From the NCBI GenBank assembly GCA_932521025.1, contig OW051470.1:3396501-3460500 (forward strand): DNA of 64,000 nt. The letters run 5' to 3'. This document shows, in pieces, positions 12,445 to 23,124 of the stretch; the first letter of the stretch is position 1; each line of letters opens with the position of its first letter. A program made the position numbers and the translations under genes. Source of the stretch: Oscheius onirici (taxonomy: Eukaryota > Nematoda > Chromadorea > Rhabditida > Rhabditidae). The notes under the pieces are model-generated. The model ran no database searches and was not told where the DNA came from. It worked only from the letters and a program-made list of their open reading frames with translations.

Positions 12445-13174
12445 ACTGGGGCCCAAGTCTGCAAAAAAACAGGTTAATTGAAGTGATACAAATTGAGAGA
12501 AATAAAGTAAAAAAACCGCTGAAGAAACGAATGAATAAGCTATCGAATCCTGAAAATGACGGGAAGACAAATGTAGATCAGTAAAGGAAGAGTTGTTTCT
12601 GCGTGTAAATAATACACATACCTTGTTGCTATATCCGAACAGAGAACAAAAACTTGAGAAAAAGGCAGACGAATCGTCACGAAGAAGAAAATTAGCTCGT
12701 CGTGAAGAGAAAAACCTCAAAATTCAAAGTTGGCCGATAATGCCGCCGTTCGAGCACGGTAGAATGGGTCTTGTAGCGAGCCTGAGTATCATATACCGCA
12801 TGTGCTAAATTTGGCTGCGTAGCATTGGAACAAATTTTGACTGGCCGTTTCCTAAAAATTTCCTTCAAGTTTCATCTGTTTTCCTCAATTTTTATGCTTG
12901 TTGTCTTTTGTTTTGACTGATTTCCTGCCACAAAAAGCAAGTGCTGTAGTAAAGTGACCACAAAAGTTTGGTCAGTAATCGTTCTGGATTGTTCTCTGAA
13001 AATGACGGAATTGAAGAAATTCGTTTTCCAAAATTCTTTCCGTTTCCACGTTCTTTCCGTATTTGCTGACCCTTTTCGTCACTTTCAGGTCTCTCTGATC
13101 AACTCTTAAATACTTTCCTTTTCTTTCAGTAGATTCGCTTCAATAGCGTTTCATTTGCAGAGTCTTGGGCCAAC
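12445..13174. other. Intergenic region between divergent NADAR and rps-3 genes
   Basis: I see no gene here. It should contain the promoters of both neighbours. A polypyrimidine tract with TCATTTGCAG about 15 bp before the rps-3 ATG is a likely trans-splice acceptor. Confidence 0.4.
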
Positions 13175-14082
13175 ATGGCTGCTGCCACACAAATCACCAA
13201 GAAGAAGAAGGCCGTCCTCGATGGAGTTTTCAAGGCCGAGCTTAACAATTTCCTTATGAAGGAACTGGCCGAGGACGGATATTCCGGCGTTGAGGTTATT
13301 CCCTAGTTGTTGCTCGGTTTATTCTTTTCTTCCAGGTCCGCCGGACCCCTACTCGCGCCGAAGTCATCATTATGGCCACTCGCACTCAGTCCGTTCTCGG
13401 AGAACGTGGACGTCGTATCAAGGAGCTCACATCTGTTGTCCAAAAGCGTTTCGGTATGGAGGAAGGAGCCGTCGAAGTATGTTTAATCAAGTTTTACCAA
13501 ACTTGTTCTACGTCTGTTAACCAGTAATTACTTCAAATTTTCAGCTCTACGCCGAGAAAGTTTCCAACCGAGGACTCTGCGCTGTTGCTCAGTGCGAATC
13601 TCTTCGCTACAAGCTTGTTGGAGGTCTCGCTGTCCGCCGTGCTTGCTATGGAGTTCTCCGTTTCATCATGGAGTCTGAAGCTAAGGGTTGTGAAGTCATC
13701 GTTTCTGGAAAGCTCCGTGGTCAGCGTGCCAAGGCCATGAAGTTCGTTGACGGTCTTATGATCCACTCCGGAAACCCCGTCAATGACTACATCCAACAGG
13801 CTGTCCGTCACGTTCAGCTCCGTCAAGGTGGGTTACTTCTTTTGTTTTTTTTTAACGAGCAATTCAGGTGTCATCGGTATCAAGGTCAAGATCATGCTCC
13901 CCCACGATCCCCGCGGACAGATGGGCCCCAAGAATGCTCTTCCTGACCAGGTCATTATCCTCGAGCCCTCGCCAGAAGTCAACCCCGCCGAGCCCCACTC
14001 AGAGCACGTACAGGAGAAGAAAGAACTTGTTCCTCCCCCAGTCAACATGCCTCCCCAGGTTGCCCCTCAACCTGCTTTTTAA
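13175..14082 (+). CDS. rps-3: 40S ribosomal protein S3 (uS3)
   Basis: This small-subunit protein sits at the mRNA entry channel of the ribosome. Four exons (13175-13294, 13336-13476, 13545-13827, 13868-14082) encode about 250 residues with essentially universal uS3 sequence. A KH domain ([17 protein letters not shown], then [11 protein letters not shown]) is followed by the C-terminal S3 domain ([20 protein letters not shown] and [12 protein letters not shown]). The tail is Pro/Glu-rich, as in animals. Exon boundaries are unambiguous and there is no frameshift. Strong C-ending codon bias compared with neighbours fits a highly expressed gene. Confidence 0.98.
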
Positions 14083-14526
14083 ATTGTTGCTTGTTGCATA
14101 AAAACTGTTACATAAACGCTGGTTTCTCTTACAAGGCATATTCCGCCTAGTACTAAACTACCTATGCTGACAAATAAATAAAGCGCTCGACAAATAGGCA
14201 GTAGTCTTGACCGGTGCCACTCTTACAAGCCAAAAAGTTGTTTCGCGCGAAGGACGACAGTGTAACAAAAGATGTAAGTGGTGTTCGTTTCAGTTCTCAT
14301 ACCTCGAACCACCTGGAATGCCGCAGAAGCGCTCTTCCGACGAGACTGAGAATTCATCTGCGCCTGTTGACAAGTATTTTGATTGCAACCTGTCCACGTC
14401 CTTTCTTGACCTAGTTTGCATGCTATAAATCGCCAACAGTCTTATCTGACGGTAGTATTCATGTCTCCCCACACAATTCTATATTTCTTCTTTACTATTT
14501 TTTACAGGAAAAGAACTGTTGAAGCC
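14083..14526. other. Intergenic region, rps-3 to RidA
   Basis: An AATAAATAAA polyadenylation signal near 14173 serves rps-3. A short ORF starting at ATG 14322 encodes 35-36 residues that I do not recognise and would not call a gene. A pyrimidine tract with TTTTTACAG at 14499-14508 precedes the RidA ATG by about 18 bases and looks like a trans-splice acceptor. Confidence 0.4.
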
Positions 14527-15473
14527 ATGGTCCAAATCACTCGTCAGATCATTCACAGCCCCAACGCTCCTGCCGCTATCGGTCCTTACAGGTTTTTTTT
14601 CATATGTGTTGTGATTGCTGTGTTCTAGCCAAGCTGTCCGTGTCGACAACACTATCTACATCAGCGGTTCTCTCGGCCTGGACCCTAAGACGATGCAGCT
14701 GGAAGAAGGCGTCGAAAAGCAGGCGCACCGTGCTTTGGGAAACATCGGAGAGGTACTGAAGGCCGCTGGAGTCGGATACGGAAATGGTCAGTCTTAATTC
14801 TTAAAGCAAGTGTCCAGCTACGAAATTTGGCGGGCGATTCTACTGTATGTTGCCGTGGGAATTCAAAATGATTTTATTCCAAAAACAACGAAAACAATGT
14901 TTTTGCCTGAAGTTTATGTTTTCTCCAGTGTTTTTACATATAAGCTGTTCTTTTGAGCACAACCAATCGAAAACTTACAGGAAACTATCGAAAGAAAGCA
15001 AATAGGTCCTCAAAAATACACTTTCTGGGAAACAACATAAAAAGTCGGCATTTTCGTTCATTTTTCTTGCCATTTTTATTAATTTCAGTTCAAATGACCT
15101 TTCTTGATATCACTTTACAAGAAACAACATAAATGGAGCTGAAATCGTCGAAAAATTGGTAAAAATCCACGTTTTGACAGCTTTATTTGAATTGTGCGCA
15201 CAAATTTAGTGCCCACGTTCCCAGTAGCTGGACTCTCGCTTTAACCATAAGGAAACAAGCTCCCAATATTTTTTGTAATCACATTTTTCAGTCGTGAAGA
15301 CAACCGTTCTTCTGGCCGACATGAACAACTTCCAAGCCGTCAACGACATCTACAAGCAGTACTTCACCGAGAAATTCCCGGCCAGAGCTGCCTATCAAGT
15401 CGCCGTCTTGCCAAAGAACGCTCTCGTTGAGATAGAAGCCATTGCTGTGGCTGGAGAAATCAAGGATATCTAG
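14527..15473 (+). CDS. RidA/UK114 2-iminobutanoate/2-iminopropanoate deaminase
   Basis: RidA family enzymes hydrolyse reactive enamine/imine intermediates released by PLP enzymes such as threonine dehydratase. Three exons encode about 136 residues, the usual family length. The N-terminal [18 protein letters not shown], then [10 protein letters not shown], the mid-protein [10 protein letters not shown] and the C-terminal [22 protein letters not shown] are the RidA signature, including the Arg that binds the substrate carboxylate. The second intron (14787-15291, 505 bp) is ten times the local norm because a repeat element sits inside it. It is the first of three closely spaced + strand genes (RidA, SETD9-like, GatC). 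Confidence 0.96.
14801..15244. mobile_element. TTAA-bounded MITE, family A, copy 2, inside the RidA intron
   Basis: The element is flanked by TTAA at 14801-14804 and 15241-15244. The left end TTAAAGCAAGTGTCCAGCTAC pairs with the right end, which reads TTAAAGCGAGAGTCCAGCTAC on the other strand: about 21 bp with three mismatches. It resembles the left half of the copy at 573. Removing it leaves an intron of about 65 bp with intact donor and acceptor, so RidA splicing should survive the insertion. Confidence 0.75.
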
Positions 15474-15637
15474 AAAGCCAAACCTTAGTTCACGGGCTTA
15501 GGCAACATTCCTTGTGATATGTTCTTTTTGTACCAATAATACAGTTTTAGAGCCATCTTTTTGTTGTTCTTCTGGGCTAGTAGTTATTTCCTTCAAGTTA
15601 TCTCGAAAACGGCGCAGTTTTTTTACTGAAAAATCAG

Positions 15638-16299
15638 TTGTCGCGAGTTATAAAAGGGTGGAGGGATTTCCGCCAAAGATTCACTCCGGTAGTTGCTGCT
15701 TGTCTTGCCATTTCTGGGATTGATGCTGTTCCGAATACAATCGACATTTCTCAGGAGAAATTGGGTCACTCGTTGATTTTTAGTGAGACTAATTCTTGTT
15801 TTAGATCGTGGCTATCGTTCACAAATAGCCGCTTTGAACGACGAATTTCCCGGTATCAGTTTCTTACAAACGCCATCCGAAGATGCGAAGAAGAAGGCAG
15901 CAGATGTACTCGAACGACAATCGAGCTTCCGACTGGAAAGAAGAAAGTCGTCTATCCAGAATGCTGGAAAGGGAATTTTCGTGTCTCGCATATGCATATA
16001 TCCATTGCAGCTGTATCTTCCGTGATCACGCTCCAAACGTCAGTGATCTCTCCTGGTTGACGCCAGACCCGTTCAATTTTCTAAATTCTGGTCAGTATGT
16101 TAACAATAGGTCGCTTTCCAGTCACAATGTGCATTACGTTGACCTTGATATTCATCAGTGGCCCTACTAGTTTCGTAAATTTCTTCCTTACGCCGTATAT
16201 TCGACGGAAAGGACAGCTCCTTTGCGTGTTGTTCTGTTAGTAGCTATTCGTCCAATTGAACTAGGCGAGGAGCTGTTATCCTCTTACATCTCTAAATAA
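15638..16299 (+). pseudogene. Broken SETD9 homologue (SET-domain protein)
   Basis: The fragments match SETD9 in order: an N-terminal WRDFRQRFTP block; SSIQNAGKGIFVS (start of the SET domain); SDLSWLT and GQYVNN (SET core); and FRKFLPYAVY with PLRVVLLVAIRPIELGEELLSSY at the C-terminus. Three faults are visible. No ATG is in frame before the first block, which follows a bare acceptor and begins TTG. About 45-60 residues between GIFVS and SDLSWLT are missing and the frame changes there. A TAG at 16168-16170 interrupts the last exon with no intron that could remove it. I read it as a pseudogene or a gene with assembly errors. It lies between RidA and GatC with operon-like spacing. Confidence 0.7.
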
Positions 16300-16387
16300 A
16301 TTTGCTTCATGTTGTCAAATTAATAGAGAAAATCGTTTCGACGATCAGTATCTCGTGTTTAGACATTTTGACAATTCTGATTGTAGA

Positions 16388-17073
16388 ATGTCACATCTGC
16401 TTCTTCGAAGGCTAAATGTTCGACGGTTCTCCACTAAAAAGCTGCCATTTCTTGGAGATGAAGTTTTGATCCCAGATGAGCCAGTCTGTAGCAAGGTCTC
16501 CCCTTTTTTATTTTTTTAAAATTCTAGTATTCAGTTCAGATTGACCCGGCGACGGTGCCTCCAGTTCCACCCTTTGACAAAAAGCTGATCAGACATCTAG
16601 AGAGACTTTCACTCGTTCGTTTTCAAGATGAATATGTTGGTTTTTTTTCCTTTTACCCACAAAATTGTTCATTCAGGCAGTAAGTACACTCCGAGAAGCC
16701 GTCGCCAGAGCGAATCGTCTTCACACGGTCGATGTTTCGGTATCTTCGCTTCTTTTTAATTTACAAACTATTTTCAGCATCTAGAACCAATGTATACGAT
16801 CTGGGAGGATCAAGACTGCCCTCTTCACGAAGATGTACCGGAAAAACCCTTAGCTGTTAAAGAGGTTGTTCTTTTTAAAACTTCAAACAAATTGACTTTC
16901 AGGTTCTTCGAAACGCGTCTAAGTCGGTCGAAGATTACTTTGTGACTCCGCCAGGCAACATTCCCCTCGAAGAGTCGACTAAGCTCTTGGACATTACGCT
17001 TATCAACGAGTGGGACAAACGCGGAGTCGTAGTTCCAGCCAAGCCGCGAAAGATTGTGAATCAAGGGGAATGA
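16388..17073 (+). CDS. Mitochondrial glutamyl-tRNA(Gln) amidotransferase subunit C
   Basis: GatC is the small subunit of GatCAB, which converts Glu-tRNA(Gln) to Gln-tRNA(Gln) in mitochondria. Five exons give about 165 residues. The N-terminus (MSHLLLRRLNVRRFSTKK) looks like a mitochondrial presequence. The GatC core follows: DKKLIRHLERLSLVRF, the helix with EAVARANRLHTVDV, LEPMYTIWED and LHEDV. The metazoan extension with VEDYFVTPPGNIPLE is diagnostic. The ATG follows a CTGATTGTAG acceptor and lies about 90 bp after the SETD9-like stop, as in a worm operon. Confidence 0.92.
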
Positions 17074-17233
17074 ATTTGTATGTTTTGGCAGATCAAAATA
17101 ACTGTTTATTATATCATTGTACAGAGATCGGCAACACGTACTATACAGCGGGAGAAGACTAAAAGTAAAAAGGAAAAAAGAATCCGCAAGTGAAAAGTTT
17201 TGGATGGGTGTGAGAGATGAGTCGAGAAGAATT

Positions 17234-17947
17234 TCAAACAGTCTGACACATGGTGATAAATTCTCCGACTGTAACGGCTCCTCGTCCTTCTGTATCTGCC
17301 TGTTGGATCAAAGAAGCAGCCTCCTGCACCGTTATCTTCGTCTTCAGAGTTTCGCTCCAAGCAAGCACCAATTCTTCTGCTGATAGCTAAATATGGAAAT
17401 TGAGTTAAAAAAATTTTTTTTTGCTCACCAATCCGTCGCCGTTTTGGTCAAACTTCTGGAACATGACGTGAATATCGGCCTTGCAGTTGTTCAATTTAAT
17501 TTTTGAAGTAACAGCGGCCAGAAATTCTTCAAAGTCTATCTCGCCGTCTCCAGACTTGTCACTCACTCTCATCTGAAACATTCTGTTCTCTTTAATCAAA
17601 ATATATTTACCACTGCTTGTACAACTTTCGGTGAGACATCGACTCCGAATTCCGCCAGCATTTTGGCTACCTAAACGTAGTTTTATCTCAATCGACTTTA
17701 TGACTAACCTCTCCAGCAGAAATCGTTCCCGAACCGTCGTCATCCATCGAGATGAAAATGTTGTAGACCTAGATACCATTTGCACTGTCCTAAAACATCG
17801 TACCTTCTCGACATCGGTCGTTGCCACATCGTAACGAAGTGCCAACTCGGCAGCATTGGTCAGTTTTGGCTTCTTCTTGAGCTTTTTCTTCGGAATCTTG
17901 TGGGCGAGCAGGGTCTCCCAGAAGAGAGCATCTTTCTCAGCCGGCAT
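17234..17947 (-). CDS. EF-hand calcium-binding protein (four EF-hands)
   Basis: The ATG at 17947 lies one base after a TTTTGCAG acceptor. The product has about 175 residues. A basic N-terminal stretch (KIPKKKLKKKPKLT) precedes four EF-hand loops: DDDGSGTISAGE, DKSGDGEIDFEE, DQNGDGLLSAEE (split by an intron) and DTEGRGAVTVGE. The first three have acidic or Asn residues at positions 1, 3 and 5 and Glu at 12. The fourth has Arg at position 5 and probably binds calcium poorly. It is in the calmodulin/troponin C superfamily, but the basic head and loop sequences do not let me name a specific member. Confidence 0.85.
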
Positions 17948-20281
17948 ACTGCAAAATGAGTTTTCAGGTGTTGACGGTGCAATTCGGAGCAATTCGTTTA
18001 CGCAACTCCTCGTCCCACGTGCGCTCAGAAGAGGTTAGAAGTGCCGCCGTATTTATAGGCAGATCGCGCAATCTTTGACACGCTACAGCTCCTAAGGGTC
18101 AGCCAAACACTTGAAAAGTACTAGGAAAATGAGTACGAACTTCTAATTTTGAATGAGAGGAAAAAGAGCTAATTGCTCGAGAGAAACAGTCTACTTCGTG
18201 TAACAAGATACGTTTTTTAAGTAAGGACAGTGAGAAAACTCGCTGGTTACTGGTCAGTGGAACGCTATTCATCGAAGAAGGAGTTTCGGAGCCAATTGAC
18301 CGCGTTCGCGGAAGATTCGTTTAGAGAAGCTCGTACTACGGTTCTCAGATTGCTTTTTGGAGGAAGGAAATTAGAAGAGCCAAGAAGTTCGCTGAAAAAT
18401 ACCGGAAATTGGAAGAAGACCAATGTAAACACAGAACTGCCGAAAAGAGATGTAAATTGTCAAGACATAACAAGATTCTCGACTGATTTCCAACAACGTG
18501 TCTCGCCAAGACACAAATTGAGTGGCGGAAACTGAAGTTCACGCCTTGGAGCACCTGATAGAGCGACGCATACATGTCGTCTTCTTCTTTGTCTTGAGAC
18601 AATTGAGCGAGGAGAAGGCCATCGAGAGAAAAAAGTCATATGATTACTGGGATTACGGGCTTGCCAAAATGATAGATACTCGCGCAAGGAGAAAAAAAAT
18701 CACAACCGGACGCATGACTCTTCTGGACATATGCTGAGAGGACTAAAACTGCAGGAAAAATCTGACTGCTCCCCGAATACTCTCAAATCATGTGAAGACA
18801 AAAGCATTAATTTGCCAGAGCATACAGAATCGTCCTGAAAGACAGCACAAACTTTCAGTCTTTGTAAAAAAATAGGAACTCGAGAAAATGAGCCATTAAA
18901 TAAGGAAAACGGATCAGAAGGAATAAAGGGGATTATCAAAGAGACCTTCGAAGCAAATGACGAAACAAGAGTTTCAGAGAAAACGGAATGTTGATAGGAC
19001 TAAACTAGAATAAAAAGATCACGAGCATCAATCGGAAAAAGATTATGGGTAAGAGTAAACAGAATACTCGGTGAACGGAACCAAGATTTGCGGAAGATGT
19101 CAATCATCTCGATGAACGGAGTGTGAAGTGTTGATCCGGAGAGACCTACCGATTGAGAGCACCTGCTACTTCTGCTCGTTTTACACATGAGGTCATTTCA
19201 ATTTTTACTACTTCCCTACTAAAACATCTAGAGCAGGAGATCAGAAGAAGAGAAGAGACTAACGAATGTTGTCATTTTGTAGCCACGCACGTCAGAAAGA
19301 GTAAAATTAAGATTTGAAGTGGTCGCAGCGATCTCTTTTTGGGGCGTTTCGTGGTCATTTGGCTAAAACAACTGGCCTTTGATTTATCATTTTCGAAAGT
19401 TTTGAACTCACGGAAATTGATCGCTCATTCTATAAGTAGTCGAAGTTGGAGAGCAGCTAGTACACGGACAGCTGTCGGTGTCGGGCCAATCAAAACAGAG
19501 AGGCTTTTTTGATGGACTGCCACCGTATATTCTGCGAACTAATTCGCGGATCGGGAGCTAAGCGGTGAATTAGTTGGATTAATTGAGGATGACGGCTCGC
19601 GACCACGCGTGAAATGTAGCCGGAGGCTGGACCCAGAAGAGCAGATATACTTACCGCTTTTTCTCGTCTTTTTCTGCTCGAAGACAACTGATGACTCGAG
19701 TCCACATCTTCCGGCTGAAATGAAGAATCTTTAAGAGATAAGTCGACTGAGGGCAGATTACAGGAGATTCAACACTGCTTGAACATTTTTTTGTTAAAAG
19801 AGTTCCAAGAACATAATGATGTGTGGCAATTGTTTGAGAAAGAACTTCTGGTGACAATGGCCGGAAGTGCCCGGACATCCCCAGCCTAATTGAGGTCAAC
19901 TCCTGGTGCAAAATTTGTTACCATTGAAATTGCAGTGGGCGTAAAACTGTTTGAGGAGAGTTTTTAGAGAAGAAAGTCAGACAATAGGTGTTGCGAGCAA
20001 ATAGACGAAAAGAAAAAAGAAGTTAAGAGATCTCGGGTTCGCCAAGGTGCCAGGTGTTGGGTTTCAACGGAGACGGGACAAATTCTTCAATTTTACTCAT
20101 TCTTTTGATTCGAAAAGCCGGCTTCCGGGTTTTCTGTCATCCATTAAACACACCCAAGGGCACTATTATCATGACTACGAGCCCATTTCGAACACTCTCC
20201 AGAAGGGTTATTCCCTCAGTCATAACTCTTGCAAAGAAAAAAAAGTGAAAACCGGTTGTTATTCTAAAAATACACGTATAA
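17948..20281. other. 2.3-kb gene desert
   Basis: I find no protein family, RNA gene or clear transposon. Open frames of up to about 100 codons occur (for example from 18230), but they lack introns, conserved motifs and convincing starts. The DNA is purine-rich on the + strand with many GAGAGAA runs. A small perfect stem (AACTAATTC / GAATTAGTT) lies at about 19538-19575. It separates the EF-hand gene from the 3' end of HEN1. Confidence 0.4.
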
Positions 20282-21924
20282 TTAGAGTGAATCTATCAGG
20301 ATATCCAGACGGCAGTCGTGAGGAACAACCAATAAGTGGTCCGAGTCTCTGGCTTCATTTCCTCCAAACTTAGCAAAGATTCTGTTTCGGGTAACAGCTT
20401 TCAACATATCCCTGAAACGTTTTAAGTGTAGCAAAAAAACGAACAATAGCTTTTGACGAGAAATATCAGCAAGAATATAAAGAGAGATGTTCATCAGTGA
20501 AATAACCTCATCGAGGGGAATCTCCCAGAATTGAGCATATTGGGTTGTCTGAAGTTGGTCGATTAGGAGGGTGCAAAGGAAGACTCACCTTCAAATTGTC
20601 TTTATCCAACTTGTTCTGCTGTAGCCACGTCTTCAATCCCAGTCGTCCCCTAGTTGTCAGAATCTGGTAGAGACCTTCGTAGGCAATACTGGCAGCAGCT
20701 TTTTGGTAGTTTCTCGCAGGCTCGAATGGCTCTTCAGCAACTTCTCCATCCCTATAGAACAAAGCAAACTGAGTCGCTCCTTGAAGTTCATGGAACTCTG
20801 AACCTGTTAGTTTTATATGAACGCAGAAGCACGAACCGAAAGTATTTCCCACATAGTGTATTTCGTATTTGTATTTTGTCTGAGAATCTGCCAGCAGCTT
20901 CTTTACCCAGTCGATGAATTCTTTTCTTGTAAACTCGTATTTATGATCGTCGTGACGGAACTGACCCGGCTCCATTCCTAAACTGCTCAATTTGCTCGTT
21001 ATAATAAGAAACAAACCAAAAGCTTTGTTATATTCGTGATTTGGTGTCGAGAGGATGAAGAGCTTCGGCCGAATTTTGTCTAGGACAAGACGAGCATATT
21101 TTTCGGCATCTTGTTGCGGGATATGTTCAATTCTGAATACAATTTCTGTCAGGAGAGGAAAAATGAAACGTACACTTCTGTGGAGCAGACGCAGTCGACG
21201 CCGACTAGTCGTTCGTCGTATTCGAGAATAGAGCCGAGATAGTGCTCAAAAAGAACAGGGAGACGGGAAGATTGCTTGATAATGCTCTCGTGTTGTTTGA
21301 GACTGTGCCTAGCACCAGATATTGGGCTAGCAATTAATAAAATTACCTCAGAAGACGGATACCAGTAGCTAATGGGGATTCGTCAATGTCGACTGATATG
21401 ACACGTTCGAATCCAATTCCCGATAAATCGTGGCACATAAACTTTTCTAAAGAGGACTCTCCGCATCCGAGAACGGCTAGCTGATAATTGACTCTGAGAA
21501 CCAATGTGGAAAAGTTACCTTTTTGAAAACGAAGTCTCTGTTGTTCACGAAATTCTTGATGGTGTTCTTTACATACCTGGAAAGCTAGCATAACTAAAAT
21601 AAAAAAAAGTCTGTTCGTACTGATTACGCTGAACTTGAAGAGGTGGCTTGAAAAATTGCTTCTTTCTTCCCGGCCGGGCACCGTAGTTATCATCACTGTC
21701 GGAATCCGGCAAATAGTAAACAATTTCTTCCTATAAGTTTCTTGATTAATACAACAGCGATGGGTTACTTTTACGGTTGTAGTGACTGCATGCTTCTTGT
21801 TAGGATCTGCAGGCTCTTTGACTTCTCGTTCGATAGGATTTCTTTCAACATCCTTTTCCAAACATTCGTAAGCTTCTACGATTATGTCGACGGAATTTCG
21901 GAATCCCCATCCATCATCGCTCAT
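20282..21924 (-). CDS. henn-1: HEN1 small-RNA 2'-O-methyltransferase
   Basis: HEN1 methylates the 3'-terminal ribose of piRNAs and some siRNAs and so protects them. The ATG at 21924 follows a CTTTCAG acceptor by a few bases. An acidic N-terminal region leads to QYVKN, then the SAM-binding LAVLGCGESSLEK and VDIDE. The metal-binding residues are present: the EVIEH motif (Glu, Glu, His) and the later His in RHDDHKYEFTR, with LFILSTPNHEYN between them. The C-terminal part (FWEIPLDEV) is also HEN1-like. The junction at 21494-21518 is odd: the apparent intron is only 25 nt and joining it shifts the frame by one base just before the SAM motif. The C-terminus depends on whether a 29-nt apparent intron near 20410 is removed. 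The spliced form ends about 14 residues later, the unspliced one at 20282. Divergent with MOB4. Confidence 0.85.
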
Positions 21925-22124
21925 CTTTGACGCTGAAAGTTTGCATTCGAGGAAAATGACGTTTTTTTGCAAGTCTTGTCATGTAACAGAACGAGATTCT
22001 AAGAAAATTTAAAAGCAGGCGTTTGTACAAAAATGTCGACTGCGTACTTTCAGCACAGCTATCTTGTGCACTCCATTTTTTTTTCTTTTTGCATCTAGTG
22101 CTATTAATTCACAAACATTTTTAG

Positions 22125-22974
22125 ATGACTGAGGTAGATCCTTCACGAATTATTCGGAGGAATGATCCTGGAACAAAACGAGAAGAATGGTCACAGTGGC
22201 CGCCAATGGCCTTCGAGGACATGGATTCAACTCTAAACGTTCAACAATACATCCAGCAGCTGGTGGCCAAGGACCCAGTTGATATCGACACCATCTTAAC
22301 ACCGCCTACAGATCTGGTTAGTTCAAAAGTTTCATTTTTAACTGTAAACGCCCAGGACGAAGGAATTTGGAAATATGAGCATCTTCGCCAATTCTGCTTG
22401 CAGCTGAATGCCCTAACCTTTGAACTACAGGTATGTTTTACCTTTTACTCTCGTTTAACATCTATTTCAGTCAGAATGTGTTGCCGAAACGTGCGTCCAA
22501 ATGACAGCTACCGAACAGTGGATCTTCCTTTGCGCAGCCCACAAAAATCCGAAAGAGGTTAGTATTATTTTAGTTCGTTTGAATAGAATTGTCAGTGTTC
22601 GGCTATCGATTATACGAGGCACACATTAGACGGAGCTTGTACTCTTTTAAACAGCAACAAGTACTTTCCTAGTCGACTGAACATAAAGGTAAATCCCTTT
22701 TCTGAATCTTTCTAAAATCAATGTTCAGGAATCCTCAATTGCCAAGCTGGGATCTGTCTGTCGTCGTGTTTATCGCATTTTCTCCCATGCTTACTATCAT
22801 CACCGCAAGATTTTCGACGATTTTGAAAACGAGACTCATCTGTGCAAAAGGTAAGAGCTCTTTTTATTTTATTGCTACATACAAAAAAACTTAAGATTCA
22901 CAGTTTATGTGACGAAATACGGCCTGATGAGCACAGAACATCTAATTGTTCCCATTTTGCAAGAATCTTCCTAG
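22125..22974 (+). CDS. MOB4/phocein, subunit of the STRIPAK complex
   Basis: MOB4 is a zinc-binding adaptor of the striatin-PP2A (STRIPAK) complex that regulates Hippo-type kinases. Six exons (22125-22316, 22356-22430, 22471-22557, 22596-22688, 22739-22850, 22896-22974) encode about 210 residues, matching phocein closely: [10 protein letters not shown] near the N-terminus, [45 protein letters not shown], and [19 protein letters not shown]. The zinc ligands are the Cys pair in SECVAETC and the His pair in HAYYHH. These blocks distinguish MOB4 from MOB1-3. AATAAA follows at about 23027. Confidence 0.95.
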
Positions 22975-23124
22975 AAATCTCATTCTCAATCTTGTATTCT
23001 TATTTTGTAATCCCTGTAATATGCACTAATAAACTTATTCCGCTCAATTTCATTCCAAATCTATTGGCCCTCCTCATTTTGCATTGACTAGCTTGAGAAA
23101 ACAACTCTTCTTCTCATAGCCCAA

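Noticed and set aside
18230-18535. 101-codon open frame in the 18-20 kb desert
   Set aside because: It has no introns, no family motif, no acceptor-ATG context, and compositional bias alone explains the open frame.
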